Source of the DNA: DAOMNN01 sp964404505 | GTDB taxonomy: Bacteria > Pseudomonadota > Gammaproteobacteria > Burkholderiales > Rhodocyclaceae | Length of the DNA: 50,739 bases | Direction of reading: 5' to 3' | NCBI GenBank assembly: GCA_964404505.1 | Contig: CAYOKH010000006.1 | Location: 1-50,739, forward strand | Shown: one piece after another, positions 41,919 to 50,739 of the stretch | Numbering within the stretch: position 1 is the first letter of the stretch | How the letters are laid out: each line of letters starts with the position of its first letter | Translations under genes and position numbers: made by a program | The notes under the pieces: model-generated | Databases searched by the model: none | What the model saw: only the letters and a program-made list of their open reading frames with translations | What the model was told of the DNA's origin: nothing

Positions 41919-43019
41919 TCAGCCATGACGTTGCGCGAACCCGCGCATGTAGTCGATCAGCGCCCTGACGCCTGCCAGCGGCATCGCGTTGTAAATCGAG
42001 GCACGCATGCCGCCGATCGACTTGTGCCCCTTGAGCTGGACCAGTCCGGCCGCATCCGCACCGGACAGGAAGGTCGAATCGAGCGCGTCGTCCCACAACC
42101 GGAACGGTATGTTCATTCTCGATCGGGCAGTGGGTGCAATATCATTGGCGTAGAAGTCCGACGAGTCGATGAAATCGTACAGCAGGCGTGCCTTCTCGAT
42201 ATTGGCCGCCTCGATGCCCGCCAGTCCGCCCTGTTCCTTGAGCCACTGGAAAACCAGGCCCGCAATGTAGATCGCGAATGTCGGCGGAGTGTTGAGCATC
42301 GAACCATGGTCGCTGGCGACGCGGTAATTCATGACGCTGGGCATACCGGCCCAGGCGCGGTCGAGCAGATCGTCACGGATTACGGCAAGCACCAGGCCGG
42401 ACGGCCCGATATTCTTCTGCGCACCGGCATAGATCATGCCGTAGGCGGATACGTCGACGGGTCGTGACAGGATGTGCGACGACATGTCGGCCACCACCGG
42501 TGCGGGGCTTGCCGGCAGGTCTGCCACCGATTGCATCTCGACACCATGGATGGTTTCGTTGGTACACACGTGTACGTACGCGGCGTCCGGATCGAGCAAG
42601 ATCTCGTCCGCATGAAGCAGGCGCTTGAAGCCGGTGGCTTCGGTCGAACCGGCGAGTCGCGCGCGGCCGCCGATCGCACCGGCGATGTGTACGGCTTCCT
42701 TCAACGCCTTGCCCGACCACGACCCGGTGACCAGGTAGTCGGCCGAACCTCCTTGCAGGAGGTTCATGGGAACCTGCGCAAACTGTTGGGTCGCACCCCC
42801 CTGCAGAAAGAGCACCTTGTAGTTGACCGGTACGCGGAGCAACTCCCGAAAATCGGCTTCGGCCTGTTCGATGATGGATGTGAACGCCTTGCCGCGATGG
42901 CTCATCTCCATCACGCCACACCCGGCACCGCGCCAATCCAGCATTTCGCGGGCGGCCTGGCCCAGAACCGGTTCTGGCAAGGCAGCAGGCCCGGCACTGA
43001 AGTTGAATACACGGCTCAC
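41919..43019 (-). CDS. serC: Phosphoserine aminotransferase
   Basis: 366 aa. PLP enzyme that makes 3-phosphoserine for serine synthesis and also serves pyridoxine synthesis. The N-terminus FNFSAGPAALPEPVL and the PLP lysine K202 in AGAQKNIGPSG are characteristic. It lies 20 bases after gyrA and 24 before pheA, a common betaproteobacterial order. Confidence 0.97.
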   Translation of the reverse strand: MSRVFNFSAGPAALPEPVLGQAAREMLDWRGAGCGVMEMSHRGKAFTSIIEQAEADFRELLRVPVNYKVLFLQGGATQQFAQVPMNLLQGGSADYLVTGSWSGKALKEAVHIAGAIGGRARLAGSTEATGFKRLLHADEILLDPDAAYVHVCTNETIHGVEMQSVADLPASPAPVVADMSSHILSRPVDVSAYGMIYAGAQKNIGPSGLVLAVIRDDLLDRAWAGMPSVMNYRVASDHGSMLNTPPTFAIYIAGLVFQWLKEQGGLAGIEAANIEKARLLYDFIDSSDFYANDIAPTARSRMNIPFRLWDDALDSTFLSGADAAGLVQLKGHKSIGGMRASIYNAMPLAGVRALIDYMRGFAQRHG

Positions 43020-43039
43020 GTCACGTTCTCCACGAACGG

Positions 43040-45652
43040 TTACTCCGAACCCTTACCGGATTCGGGTTCGTCACGCACACCCTCGCCGGACTCCGGCGCC
43101 CCTTCCAGGCCATCGTCCACATCGGATTCGGCGACCTTCTCGATCCCGGCCAGATAGGTGCCATCATCGAGGTTGATCAATGTGACTCCCTGTGTGGCGC
43201 GGCCAAGCTCGCGGATGTCGTGCACCTTGGTACGGATAAGCACGCCGCCCGTTGAAATCAGCATGACCTCATCGGTGGGCTCGACGAGGCAGGCGCCCAC
43301 GAGCCTGCCATTGCGGTCGGAGGTCTGGATCGCGATCATCCCCTTGGTGCCACGGCTGTGACGCGTATATTCACCGACCGGGGTGCGCTTGCCGTAACCG
43401 TTCTCCGTAGCGGTCAGGACACAGATGGCGTCGTCCTTCGTGACCAGCATCGCAATTACGCGCTGTCCGTCCTCGATATTCATGCCGCGTACGCCTCGCG
43501 CCTCGCGCCCCATCGGGCGCACATCCGATTCGGGGAAGCGGACCGCCTTGCCGGCGTCCGAGAACAGCATCACGTCGCACTCGCCGTCGGTAATCGCGAC
43601 CCCGACGAGATGATCCCCGTCATCCAGGTTGACTGCAATGATGCCGGCCTTGCGGGGGTTGGAAAATGCTGTGAGCGCCGTTTTCTTCACCGTGCCCTCG
43701 GAGGTGGCCATGAACACGAAGTGATTGTCATCGAAACCCTGCACCGGCAGCACCGCCGTAATCTTCTCACCCTCCATGAGCGGGAACAGATTCACGATGG
43801 GTCTGCCGCGCGCGTTGCGCGCTCCTTCGGGCACCTCGTAGACCTTGAGCCAATACACCCTGCCGCGGCTGGAAAAGCACAGGATGAAATCGTGCGTGTT
43901 TGCAACGAACAGCCGGTCGATGAAATCGTCATTCTTCATGCCGGTTGCCTGCTTGCCGCGTCCGCCGCGTCGCTGGGCACGATAGTCGGCAAGCGGCTGG
44001 CGCTTGAAGTATCCGCCGTGGGACAAGGTCACCACCATGTCCTCGGGTGCGATCAGGTCTTCGATGTTGATCTCTGCCGTATTCAGCACGACCTCGGAGC
44101 GTCGCGGGTCGCCGAACTGGTTCTTCACCGCGGCGAGTTCGTCCGAAATGATTGCGGTAATCCTCTGCGGGCGCGCCAGGATGTCGAGCAGGTCGGTGAT
44201 CAGTTCCATGACCTCCCGATACTCCCCGACGATCTTGTCCTGTTCCAGACCCGTCAGGCGCTGCAGGCGCAATTCCAGGATCGCCTGAGCCTGCACCTCG
44301 GAGAGGCGATACCCCTGCGCCGACAGGCCGAACTCCGGCGCAAGCCCGTCGGGCCGATAGCTGTCGGCGGCAGCACGCGCGAGCATCTCCTCCACAAGCG
44401 CGGAACGCCAGGTGCGGGCGAGCAGTGCCTGCTTCGCTTCGGCCGGCGTCGGAGCGGCCTTGATCAGTGCGATGACATCATCCACGTTCGACAGCGCGAC
44501 CGCCAGACCTTCCAGAATATGACCGCGATCACGTGCCCTGCGCAATTCGAACGCGGTGCGACGGGTGACAACCTCGCGCCGGTGTGACAGGAAGCAGTCG
44601 AGCATCTGCTTCAGATTCAGGGTGCGCGGCTTGCCTTCGACCAGCGCGACCATGTTCATTCCGAAGGTGTCCTGCAACTGGGTCTGCTTGAACAGATTGT
44701 TCAGCACGACCTCCGGTACCTCGTTGCGCTTGAGCTCGATCACGACCCGCATGCCCGACTTGTCGGACTCGTCACGGATCTCGCTGATACCCTCGATCTT
44801 CTTTTCGTTGACCAGTTCGGCCATGCGTTCGAGCAGGGTGCGTTTGTTCACCTGATAGGGCAACTCGTCGACGATGATCGCCTGCCGGCTCCCCCTGTCC
44901 AGATCCTCGAAATGGGTCCGCGCCCGCATCACGACGCGGCCCCGCCCCGTGCGATAACCGTCATGAACGCCGGACAGACCGTAAATCATGGCGGCAGTGG
45001 GAAAGTCCGGCGCCTTCACGATCCCGATCAGCGTATCGATATCCGTCTCGGGTTCGGCCAGCACGGTCAGGCACGCATCGACCACTTCGACGAGATTGTG
45101 CGGCGGAATGTTGGTCGCCATCCCCACCGCGATCCCGGAGGAGCCATTGATCAGCAGGTTCGGGATTCTCGCCGGGAGGATCAGCGGCTCCCTTTCCGAA
45201 CCATCGTAGTTGGGCCCGAAATCGACGGTCTCCTTGTCGATGTCCCCGAGCAGCTCATGACCGATTCGCGCCATGCGGATCTCGGTGTACCGCATCGCCG
45301 CCGCGTTGTCGCCATCCACGGAGCCGAAGTTGCCCTGTCCATCGACCAGCATATAACGCAGCGAGAAATCCTGCGCCATGCGCACTATGGTGTCATAGAC
45401 CGCGGAATCGCCGTGCGGGTGATACTTGCCGATCACGTCCCCTACGATGCGCGCGGACTTCTTGTACGGTTTGTTCCAGTCGTTCGAAAGTTCGTGCATT
45501 GCAAACAGCACACGCCGGTGCACCGGCTTCAGACCGTCACGCGCGTCCGGCAGGGCGCGCCCCACGATCACGCTCATCGCGTAATCCAGGTAGGAGTGAC
45601 GCATCTCATCCTCGAGACTAATCGGCAGTGTTTCCTTGGCGAACGGGGTCAT
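43040..45652 (-). CDS. gyrA: DNA gyrase subunit A
   Basis: 870 aa (E. coli 875). It cuts and rejoins DNA for negative supercoiling. The active-site tyrosine is Y122 (AAMRYTEIRM). The quinolone-resistance region has S83 and D87, the susceptible residues in E. coli numbering. The GyrA box QRRGGRG opens the C-terminal DNA-wrapping pinwheel. The start at 45652 gives the family N-terminus; the frame is open 55 codons upstream without matching it. The gene is divergent from the first OmpA-like gene, with 203 bases between. Confidence 0.98.
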   Translation of the reverse strand: MTPFAKETLPISLEDEMRHSYLDYAMSVIVGRALPDARDGLKPVHRRVLFAMHELSNDWNKPYKKSARIVGDVIGKYHPHGDSAVYDTIVRMAQDFSLRYMLVDGQGNFGSVDGDNAAAMRYTEIRMARIGHELLGDIDKETVDFGPNYDGSEREPLILPARIPNLLINGSSGIAVGMATNIPPHNLVEVVDACLTVLAEPETDIDTLIGIVKAPDFPTAAMIYGLSGVHDGYRTGRGRVVMRARTHFEDLDRGSRQAIIVDELPYQVNKRTLLERMAELVNEKKIEGISEIRDESDKSGMRVVIELKRNEVPEVVLNNLFKQTQLQDTFGMNMVALVEGKPRTLNLKQMLDCFLSHRREVVTRRTAFELRRARDRGHILEGLAVALSNVDDVIALIKAAPTPAEAKQALLARTWRSALVEEMLARAAADSYRPDGLAPEFGLSAQGYRLSEVQAQAILELRLQRLTGLEQDKIVGEYREVMELITDLLDILARPQRITAIISDELAAVKNQFGDPRRSEVVLNTAEINIEDLIAPEDMVVTLSHGGYFKRQPLADYRAQRRGGRGKQATGMKNDDFIDRLFVANTHDFILCFSSRGRVYWLKVYEVPEGARNARGRPIVNLFPLMEGEKITAVLPVQGFDDNHFVFMATSEGTVKKTALTAFSNPRKAGIIAVNLDDGDHLVGVAITDGECDVMLFSDAGKAVRFPESDVRPMGREARGVRGMNIEDGQRVIAMLVTKDDAICVLTATENGYGKRTPVGEYTRHSRGTKGMIAIQTSDRNGRLVGACLVEPTDEVMLISTGGVLIRTKVHDIRELGRATQGVTLINLDDGTYLAGIEKVAESDVDDGLEGAPESGEGVRDEPESGKGSE

Positions 45653-45855
45653 CTCGAATTGGCGGCTAGTACCGCATTGAACAAAACGCGAAATTTTACC
45701 ATGCCGCGGCACGGAACCGCTTCGCATCCCGACAGCAGGTTCCGCCGCGCACAGCCCGCAGCCTGTGCAATCCGGGGCGAGTGTGCTTAAATTGCAGTGC
45801 AGTACAAGAACGAACAAGCATGTGCGATCAAATCGTCACGTTCAGTGGAGGAATC

Positions 45856-46566
45856 ATGAATCTCGGAATGTTCTACCGCCCGCTATTGCTGGGCGCAGTT
45901 CTCATTGCTTCCTCGGTGACGGCTCAGGCAAACGATGTCGTCGTGGATCGTTCGGGTGTCGTCCCATACGTCATCGATGCGCGCAACGTCGTCGCACGCA
46001 GCGGCACGGGTCTTTGCTGGCGCACGGGTTTCTGGAGTCCGGCTGCTGCCGCCTCGGCCATGGCTGGCGAGTTCCCGGCCGGCTGCGCCTGTGATCCCGA
46101 CATCGTTCCCCGGGAAAATTGCGTCGCACCTGCCGCACCTGCGCCGGCACCGGCTGCTGCACCCGCGCCGGCCCCCGCACCCACAACGGTCGTACTTTCC
46201 GCCCAGGCACTGTTCGGATTCGACAGGGCTGTGCTTACACCAGAAGGCAAGGCTGCGATTGACACCGAAGTCATCGCCAAGTTGCCACAGGTCGGGGCGC
46301 TCGAGATGGTCACGATCGAGGGTCACACCGATCGCATCGGCTCTCACCAGTACAACCAGGCACTGTCCGAGCGCCGCGCCATGGCGGTCAAGGCCTATCT
46401 CGTAGAGAGAGGTATCAGTGCGGACCTGATCGACACGATCGGTTACGGCAAGACCAGTCCCGTTCCCGGGGTAAGCTGTCCGGATACACTCGGCCGTTCG
46501 CAACTGATTGCCTGCCTGGAACCGCATCGGCGAGTTCAGGTCACAATCAGGGCCAAGGCAAATTAA
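45856..46566 (+). CDS. OmpA-family protein, paralogue 1
   Basis: 236 aa. A signal peptide of about 26 residues (ends VTAQA) leads to a short cysteine-containing N-terminal part (C54, C77, C79, C89) with VPYVIDARNVVARSGTGLCWRTG, then an alanine/proline hinge and a C-terminal OmpA peptidoglycan-binding domain (about 115-236, with EGHTDRIGSHQYNQALSERRA). There is no room for an eight-stranded barrel, so it differs from classical OmpA. The start has GGAGG four bases upstream. A paralogue lies at 48046-48759. Confidence 0.92.
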   Translation: MNLGMFYRPLLLGAVLIASSVTAQANDVVVDRSGVVPYVIDARNVVARSGTGLCWRTGFWSPAAAASAMAGEFPAGCACDPDIVPRENCVAPAAPAPAPAAAPAPAPAPTTVVLSAQALFGFDRAVLTPEGKAAIDTEVIAKLPQVGALEMVTIEGHTDRIGSHQYNQALSERRAMAVKAYLVERGISADLIDTIGYGKTSPVPGVSCPDTLGRSQLIACLEPHRRVQVTIRAKAN

Positions 46567-46583
46567 TCCCCGGCAAACCTTCG

Positions 46584-46610
46584 AAAACCCCGCCCTCGCG
46601 CGGGGTTTTT
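46584..46610 (+). terminator. Intrinsic terminator of OmpA paralogue 1
   Basis: CCCCGC/GCGGGG with flanking A and T runs forms a stem-loop followed by TTTTT. It lies 18 bases after the stop and ends 18 bases before the deaminase start. Confidence 0.85.
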
Positions 46611-46628
46611 GCTATGTGGAGCACTGAG

Positions 46629-47945
46629 ATGCACGAAGCCGTCGACCTGCTGATCAATGCGCGCTGGATCATCCCGATCGAACCGGCGGGCACGGTTCTC
46701 GAACGCCATTCGGTGGCTGTCAGGCACGGTGCGATCATTGCGGTACTGCCGCAGGAACGGGCATCGCAGCTCTATTGCGCTGACCGCAGTGTCGATTTGC
46801 CCGTGCACGTTCTCATGCCCGGCCTGATCAATCTCCATACGCATGCGGCGATGACCCTCATGCGCGGCATCGGCGACGACCTTCCGTTGATGCAATGGCT
46901 CGCCGAGGCCATCTGGCCGGCCGAGAGCAAACATGTATCGCGGCCATTCGTGCGTGACGGCACCTTGCTCGCAGCGGCGGAGATGCTCCGCGGCGGAATC
47001 ACGACGTGCAACGACATGTATTTCTACCCGGACGCCGCTGCGGAAGCTTTCAGCGAGGCAGGCATGCGCGCGGTCATCGGGGTCGCCGTGCTGGATTTTC
47101 CCACCCCCTATGCATCCGGGGCGGACGACTATTTCCGCAAGGGGCTCCTCGCCCGCGACGAATGGCTGTCACACCCGCGCATCGGCTTCGCGATCGCGCC
47201 ACACGCCCCCTATACGGTGTCGGACGAATCGCTTTTGCGTGTCGCCAGCATCGCAGCCGAACTCGATTGCCCCATTCATATCCACGTGCACGAGACAGCT
47301 CAGGAAGTCGCCGATTCGATCGCGCAGTTCGGCGTGCGCCCGCTGACCCGCCTGGCGCGACTCGGCATCCTCGGCAGCAACGTCATTTGCGTGCATGCCG
47401 TGCACCTCGACGCAACGGATCTGGACTTGCTGGCGCGTTTCAACTGCAGCATTGCGCATTGTCCGAGTTCGAACATGAAGCTCGCCAGCGGAATCGCACC
47501 TGTCGCACGCCTGCTCGAATCCGGAATTCGGGTCGGGCTGGGTACGGACGGTGCTGCCAGCAACAATCGCCTCGACATGTTCCAGGAGATGCGCCAAGCG
47601 GCACTGCTAGCCAAGGTTGCCACCCTCGATGCCACCGCCGTACCGGCGCATACTGCCCTCAGGATGGCAACACTGAACGCCGCCTCTGCGCTCGGCCTCG
47701 ACGCCTCGATCGGATCGATCGAGGCAGGCAAGCGCGCAGACCTGTGTGCGGTGTGTCTCGACAGCATTGAAACCCGCCCCTGCTTCGACCCGGCCTCGCA
47801 TCTCGTCTACGTGGCCGGTCGAGAACATGTGTCGCACGTGTGGGTCGACGGCGAAACCCGTGTCGAGGACCAAAAGATTCTGTTGCAAAACAACAACAAT
47901 GAATTGATCGGGATCTCCGCATTGTGGCAGACTAAACTACACTGA
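46629..47945 (+). CDS. mtaD: 5'-methylthioadenosine / S-adenosylhomocysteine deaminase (TRZ/ATZ family)
   Basis: 438 aa amidohydrolase-superfamily enzyme, predicted to deaminate MTA or SAH in the methionine-salvage and methyl-cycle network. Metal ligands are H70 and H72 in NLHTHAAM, HIHVHET later, and the aspartate in GTDGAASNN. The block AHCPSSNMKLASGIAPV is typical. Other TRZ/ATZ relatives act on guanine, cytosine or s-triazines, so the exact substrate is inferred. GGAG precedes the ATG at 46629. Its usual neighbours ubiG and gph follow after the second OmpA-like gene. Confidence 0.88.
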   Translation: MHEAVDLLINARWIIPIEPAGTVLERHSVAVRHGAIIAVLPQERASQLYCADRSVDLPVHVLMPGLINLHTHAAMTLMRGIGDDLPLMQWLAEAIWPAESKHVSRPFVRDGTLLAAAEMLRGGITTCNDMYFYPDAAAEAFSEAGMRAVIGVAVLDFPTPYASGADDYFRKGLLARDEWLSHPRIGFAIAPHAPYTVSDESLLRVASIAAELDCPIHIHVHETAQEVADSIAQFGVRPLTRLARLGILGSNVICVHAVHLDATDLDLLARFNCSIAHCPSSNMKLASGIAPVARLLESGIRVGLGTDGAASNNRLDMFQEMRQAALLAKVATLDATAVPAHTALRMATLNAASALGLDASIGSIEAGKRADLCAVCLDSIETRPCFDPASHLVYVAGREHVSHVWVDGETRVEDQKILLQNNNNELIGISALWQTKLH

Positions 47946-47949
47946 TAAT
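47922..47949 (+). promoter_or_regulatory. Possible promoter of OmpA paralogue 2
   Basis: TTGTGG and GATAAT are 16 bases apart and overlap the end of the deaminase gene. They would give a leader of about 90 bases, long but plausible for an abundant envelope protein. Confidence 0.35.
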
Positions 47950-48045
47950 TCAGGGAATATGCATTATTCTTGGATGAAGGCGTTTCAGTGCCTTGATAGC
48001 AAGAAGAAACGCATTTGCACGCTCCATCTTTTCGACGAGGAAACC

Positions 48046-48759
48046 ATGATCAAACTAACCAAAAAACATATGAAGATGCTGATGCTGGCCGCGGTTGCCT
48101 CGCTTGGCTTCTCTGCACCCGCTTTCGCCCAGGACATCAAGGTTGACGGTACGGGTGTGATTCCGTACGTCATCGATGCCCGCAACGTGGTCGCACGTAG
48201 CGGCACCGGGCTGTGCTGGCGTACCGGCTTCTGGAGTCCGGCAGCGGCGCAGACGGCCATGGCTGGGCAGTTCCCGGTAGGTTGCAGCTGCGACGGCGAT
48301 ATCGTTCCGGCAGAATTATGCACCGTCGTAGCTGAAGCGCCTGCGCCGGCACCTGCCCCCGCTCCCGCCCCGCAGCCGACCGCCGAAAAGGTCAAACTGT
48401 CCGCCGACGCGCTGTTCGACTTCGACAAGGCGGTACTCAAGCCGGCCGGAATGCAGAGGCTGGACGAACTCGCCGTGCAGGCCCGGAGCATCAATCTCGA
48501 GGTCGTGCTTGCGGTCGGCCATACCGACCGTATCGGCTCCGACGCTTATAACCAGCGTCTGTCCGAGCGCCGTGCTGAAGCAGTGAAGACCTACCTGGTC
48601 TCCAGGGGTGTCGAAGCCAACCGGATCTATACCGAGGGCAAGGGCGAGACCCAGCCCGTGACGGGTACCGCGTGTGACGGGATCCGCGCTCGCGCGGCAC
48701 TCATCGAATGCCTGCAGCCGGACCGTCGCGTCGAAGTGGAAGTGATCGGAACGCGTTGA
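48046..48759 (+). CDS. OmpA-family protein, paralogue 2
   Basis: 237 aa. A signal peptide (about 1-28, ending AFA) leads to the same short domain as paralogue 1, with the same four cysteine positions and nearly identical IPYVIDARNVVARSGTGLC. A proline/alanine hinge and an OmpA domain (about 118-237, GHTDRIGSDAYNQRLSERRA) follow. AGGAAACC precedes the ATG. Either may tether the outer membrane to peptidoglycan. The two copies differ most in the signal peptide and hinge. Confidence 0.92.
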   Translation: MIKLTKKHMKMLMLAAVASLGFSAPAFAQDIKVDGTGVIPYVIDARNVVARSGTGLCWRTGFWSPAAAQTAMAGQFPVGCSCDGDIVPAELCTVVAEAPAPAPAPAPAPQPTAEKVKLSADALFDFDKAVLKPAGMQRLDELAVQARSINLEVVLAVGHTDRIGSDAYNQRLSERRAEAVKTYLVSRGVEANRIYTEGKGETQPVTGTACDGIRARAALIECLQPDRRVEVEVIGTR

Positions 48760-48784
48760 TCGCAAGACATCTTCGGCAACACCA

Positions 48785-48813
48785 GAAAGCCCTGCTTCGG
48801 CGGGGCTTTTTTT
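48785..48813 (+). terminator. Intrinsic terminator of OmpA paralogue 2
   Basis: A stem of AGAAAGCCCTGC and GCGGGGCTTT around a TTCG tetraloop is followed by a seven-T run. It ends the transcript 26 bases after the stop codon. Confidence 0.88.
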
Positions 48814-48884
48814 CGGGTACAGTCCGGAACGCATCCTCGTATCCGCCTGTCCCATGCTTGCTTGAGTAGAAGAACACGACTTAC

Positions 48885-49586
48885 ATGAATGCCAACGCAG
48901 ATCCGGCCGAACTACGGAAATTCAGCGATCTCGCCCACCGATGGTGGGATCCCTCCTCCGAATTCAGACCCCTCCACGAGATCAATCCACTCCGCCTCGG
49001 ATGGATCGATCGACGCGCAAGTCTGGCAGGGAAAAGAGTTCTCGACATCGGGTGCGGCGGCGGCATCCTCTCGGAGAGCATGGCGGGGCTGGGCGCAGAG
49101 GTGACCGGCATCGACCTGTCCGAAAAGGCCCTCGGAGTGGCGCGCCTGCACCTGTTCGAAAGCGGTTGCAAGGTGGATTACCGGCACGCGAGCGCCGAGG
49201 CATTCGCCGACGAGCGTGCCGCGCAGTTCGATGTCGTCACCTGCATGGAGCTGCTCGAACACGTACCCGATCCCTCGAGCACGGTTGCGGCCTGCGCCCG
49301 GCTGACGAAAGCAGGCGGCCATGTATTCTTTTCCACATTGAATCGCAACCTGAAGTCCTACGTGTTTGCCGTTCTGGGCGCAGAGTACGTGCTGAAGCTG
49401 TTGCCCAAAGGAACTCACGAGTACGCGAAATTCATCAAGCCATCCGAACTGGCGCGATACTGCAGAAATGCGGATCTGGAAATCGTCGAACTCACGGGCA
49501 TGGGCTACAACCCGCTCACCCGCGTCTATTCGCTGGGCGACGACACCGACGTCAATTATCTCGTCCATGCCCGCCGACCGGATTGA
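48885..49586 (+). CDS. ubiG: Ubiquinone biosynthesis O-methyltransferase UbiG
   Basis: 233 aa. It carries out both O-methylations of ubiquinone synthesis with S-adenosylmethionine. LAHRWWDPSSEFRPLHEINPLRL is the family N-terminus and LDIGCGGG (53-60) binds SAM. The later EHVPDP and FFSTLNRNLKSY blocks agree. It lies upstream of gph, overlapping it by 20 bases. Confidence 0.97.
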   Translation: MNANADPAELRKFSDLAHRWWDPSSEFRPLHEINPLRLGWIDRRASLAGKRVLDIGCGGGILSESMAGLGAEVTGIDLSEKALGVARLHLFESGCKVDYRHASAEAFADERAAQFDVVTCMELLEHVPDPSSTVAACARLTKAGGHVFFSTLNRNLKSYVFAVLGAEYVLKLLPKGTHEYAKFIKPSELARYCRNADLEIVELTGMGYNPLTRVYSLGDDTDVNYLVHARRPD

Positions 49587-50241
49587 GGCCGTACTCTTCG
49601 ACCTTGACGGCACACTGGCCGATACTGCGCCCGATCTTGGTACTGCCGCCAACTTGCTGAGAGAGCAGTTCGGGCTCGACCCACTTCCCCTGGAGGTATT
49701 GCGCCCGTTCACCTCGAGCGGGGTGAGGGGCATGCTGGGTGCGGGCCTCGGCATCGACCCTGAGGACGCGGATTATCCGGACATGGCCGAACGTTTTCTC
49801 GAGATCTATGCCGCCAACCTGTGCGTGCAGACACGCCTCTTCGACGAGATGCACGATCTGCTCGATGCCCTCGACGTCGCGTCCGTCAAGTGGGGCATCG
49901 TGACCAACAAGCGTCGCCGCTATACCGATCCCCTGGTCGCCGCGCTCGACCTGACCCACCGCGCCTGCTGCGTGATCAGCGGCGACTCCGCCCTTCGTCC
50001 CAAACCGGCTCCCGACACACTGTTGCTGGCATGCGAACGTGCCGGCCTTGAACCGCACACCAGTGTGTACGTTGGCGACGACTTGCGCGACATCCAGGCC
50101 GGCCGTGCCGCGGGCATGCGAACCATTGCAGCCGCCTACGGTTACCTTGGAAACGATGAACCCATCGAACGCTGGAATGCGGATGCGATAATCTGCTCCC
50201 CTCGGGAACTCCTGCCGCTGGTGGGTATCAGAGGGTGGTAA
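49567..50241 (+). CDS. gph: Phosphoglycolate phosphatase
   Basis: 224 aa HAD-superfamily phosphatase that hydrolyses 2-phosphoglycolate. The nucleophile and acid are D12 and D14 in FDLDGTLADT. The later TNKRRR lysine motif and YVGDDLRDIQAG complete the HAD set. The start at 49567 lies inside the end of ubiG, which suggests translational coupling; a longer frame upstream is ignored. Confidence 0.95.
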   Translation: MPADRIEAVLFDLDGTLADTAPDLGTAANLLREQFGLDPLPLEVLRPFTSSGVRGMLGAGLGIDPEDADYPDMAERFLEIYAANLCVQTRLFDEMHDLLDALDVASVKWGIVTNKRRRYTDPLVAALDLTHRACCVISGDSALRPKPAPDTLLLACERAGLEPHTSVYVGDDLRDIQAGRAAGMRTIAAAYGYLGNDEPIERWNADAIICSPRELLPLVGIRGW

Positions 50242-50292
50242 GATGAACTCTCGGATTCTGGATTGAATTCCCAGTTATCAGTTAACTCGCAA

Positions 50293-50670
50293 GGGGCCGA
50301 CCTGGCTTCGACGTGGGTCGCAAAGCAGTGCAGTGCATACCGAGGACCAGTGACCTCGTAAATCCATCTGGAAAACCATAAACGCCAACGACGAGCGTTT
50401 CGCTCTAGCCGCTTAACCCCGGTTAGCGCTGCACCGGCAGGTCTCTGGGCCGGGTGGTCTTAGCGCAAGCTGAGCCGCTGCAGTGTCATTTACAGAGAAT
50501 CGCGAGCAGTGCCGGGTCACTTGGTGCCGCAGCTAAAAGCAAGGTGACTCGCCCCTGTCCGGCCCGCCGATCGGCTAAGCCAGGGGTCAAACTCAAGTAG
50601 GTCGGATAAGTATGTAGATCTGTCTGCAGAGGGCTTGCGGACGGGGGTTCGATTCCCCCCGGCTCCACCA
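50293..50670 (+). ncRNA. ssrA: tmRNA (ssrA)
   Basis: 378 nt. It rescues stalled ribosomes and tags the unfinished protein for proteolysis. The ends pair as a tRNA-Ala-like acceptor (GGGGCCG with CGGCTCC), followed by ACCA. The resume codon GCC is at 50384 and the tag reads ANDERFALAA before TAA at 50414-50416, the betaproteobacterial form. The T arm GGTTCGATTCC is near the 3' end. No convincing promoter is visible in the 51 bases after gph. Confidence 0.97.
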
Positions 50671-50694
50671 TTTCAAATTCCGGATCAGTCCGGT

Positions 50695-50739
50695 AAAGGC
50701 CAGAAACCTAAGCAAATATGCCGGTTCTGGCCTTTTTTT
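50695..50739 (+). terminator. Intrinsic terminator of ssrA
   Basis: AAAGGCCAGAA pairs with TTCTGGCCTTT across a loop of about 20 bases, and a T run continues to the window end. A smaller CCGGA/TCCGG hairpin precedes it at 50680-50693. Confidence 0.85.

Noticed and set aside
43280..45652. Quinolone-resistance change in gyrA
   Set aside because: S83 and D87 are the susceptible residues; no change is seen.

Overview
The window looks like an ordinary chromosomal segment of a betaproteobacterium with moderately high GC content. Three things support this. The tmRNA tag reads ANDERFALAA. Several gene orders are typical of the class: gyrA-serC-pheA-hisC-tyrA-aroA/cmk-rpsA-ihfB-lapA-lapB-cysM, thrS-infC-rpmI-rplT-pheS-pheT-ihfA-merR-tRNA-Pro, surE-pcm-nlpD-rpoS, dapA-bamC and ubiG-gph. 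RpoS, both IHF subunits and a BamC lipoprotein are present. I cannot place the genus. I see no insertion sequence, CRISPR array, prophage or rRNA.

Layout. 1-340: a tRNA-Ser(UGA) with a broken tandem copy upstream that carries a 57-nt insert in its anticodon. 341-2374: rlmD, a divergent DUF7931-like gene, and the bamC terminator. 2371-4415: dapA-bamC. 4562-5488: a histone-deacetylase-fold amidohydrolase, divergent from a coupled MoxR ATPase / DUF58 / transglutaminase / MltB operon (5626-10490). 10512-13728: surE-pcm-nlpD-rpoS, read right to left, with overlapping starts and stops. 13887-20498: the most accessory part, a six-gene catabolic-looking operon (UbiD-family decarboxylase, TRAP transporter DctP-DctQ-DctM, opine-type dehydrogenase, 3-hydroxyacyl-CoA-type dehydrogenase). 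20812-28521: the translation operon from tRNA-Val through thrS, infC, rpmI, rplT, pheS, pheT, ihfA and a MerR regulator to tRNA-Pro. 28614-32069: a 3'-5' exonuclease with the ydbL-ynbE-ydbH envelope trio. 32101-45652: cysM, lapB, lapA, ihfB, rpsA, a fused aroA-cmk, tyrA, hisC, pheA, serC and gyrA. 45856-50241: two OmpA-like paralogues flanking an MTA/SAH deaminase, then ubiG-gph. 50293-50739: ssrA (tmRNA) and its terminator.

Themes. Most of the window is housekeeping: translation, aromatic amino acid and serine synthesis, envelope assembly and stationary-phase control. The best candidate for an undescribed system is the 13887-20498 operon. It pairs high-affinity carboxylate uptake with two NAD(P)-linked dehydrogenases and a prenyl-FMN decarboxylase, and its substrate cannot be named from sequence. 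Other points worth a look are the interrupted tRNA-Ser copy, a possible leader-peptide/terminator arrangement before thrS, the AUC start codon of infC and the in-frame aroA-cmk fusion.
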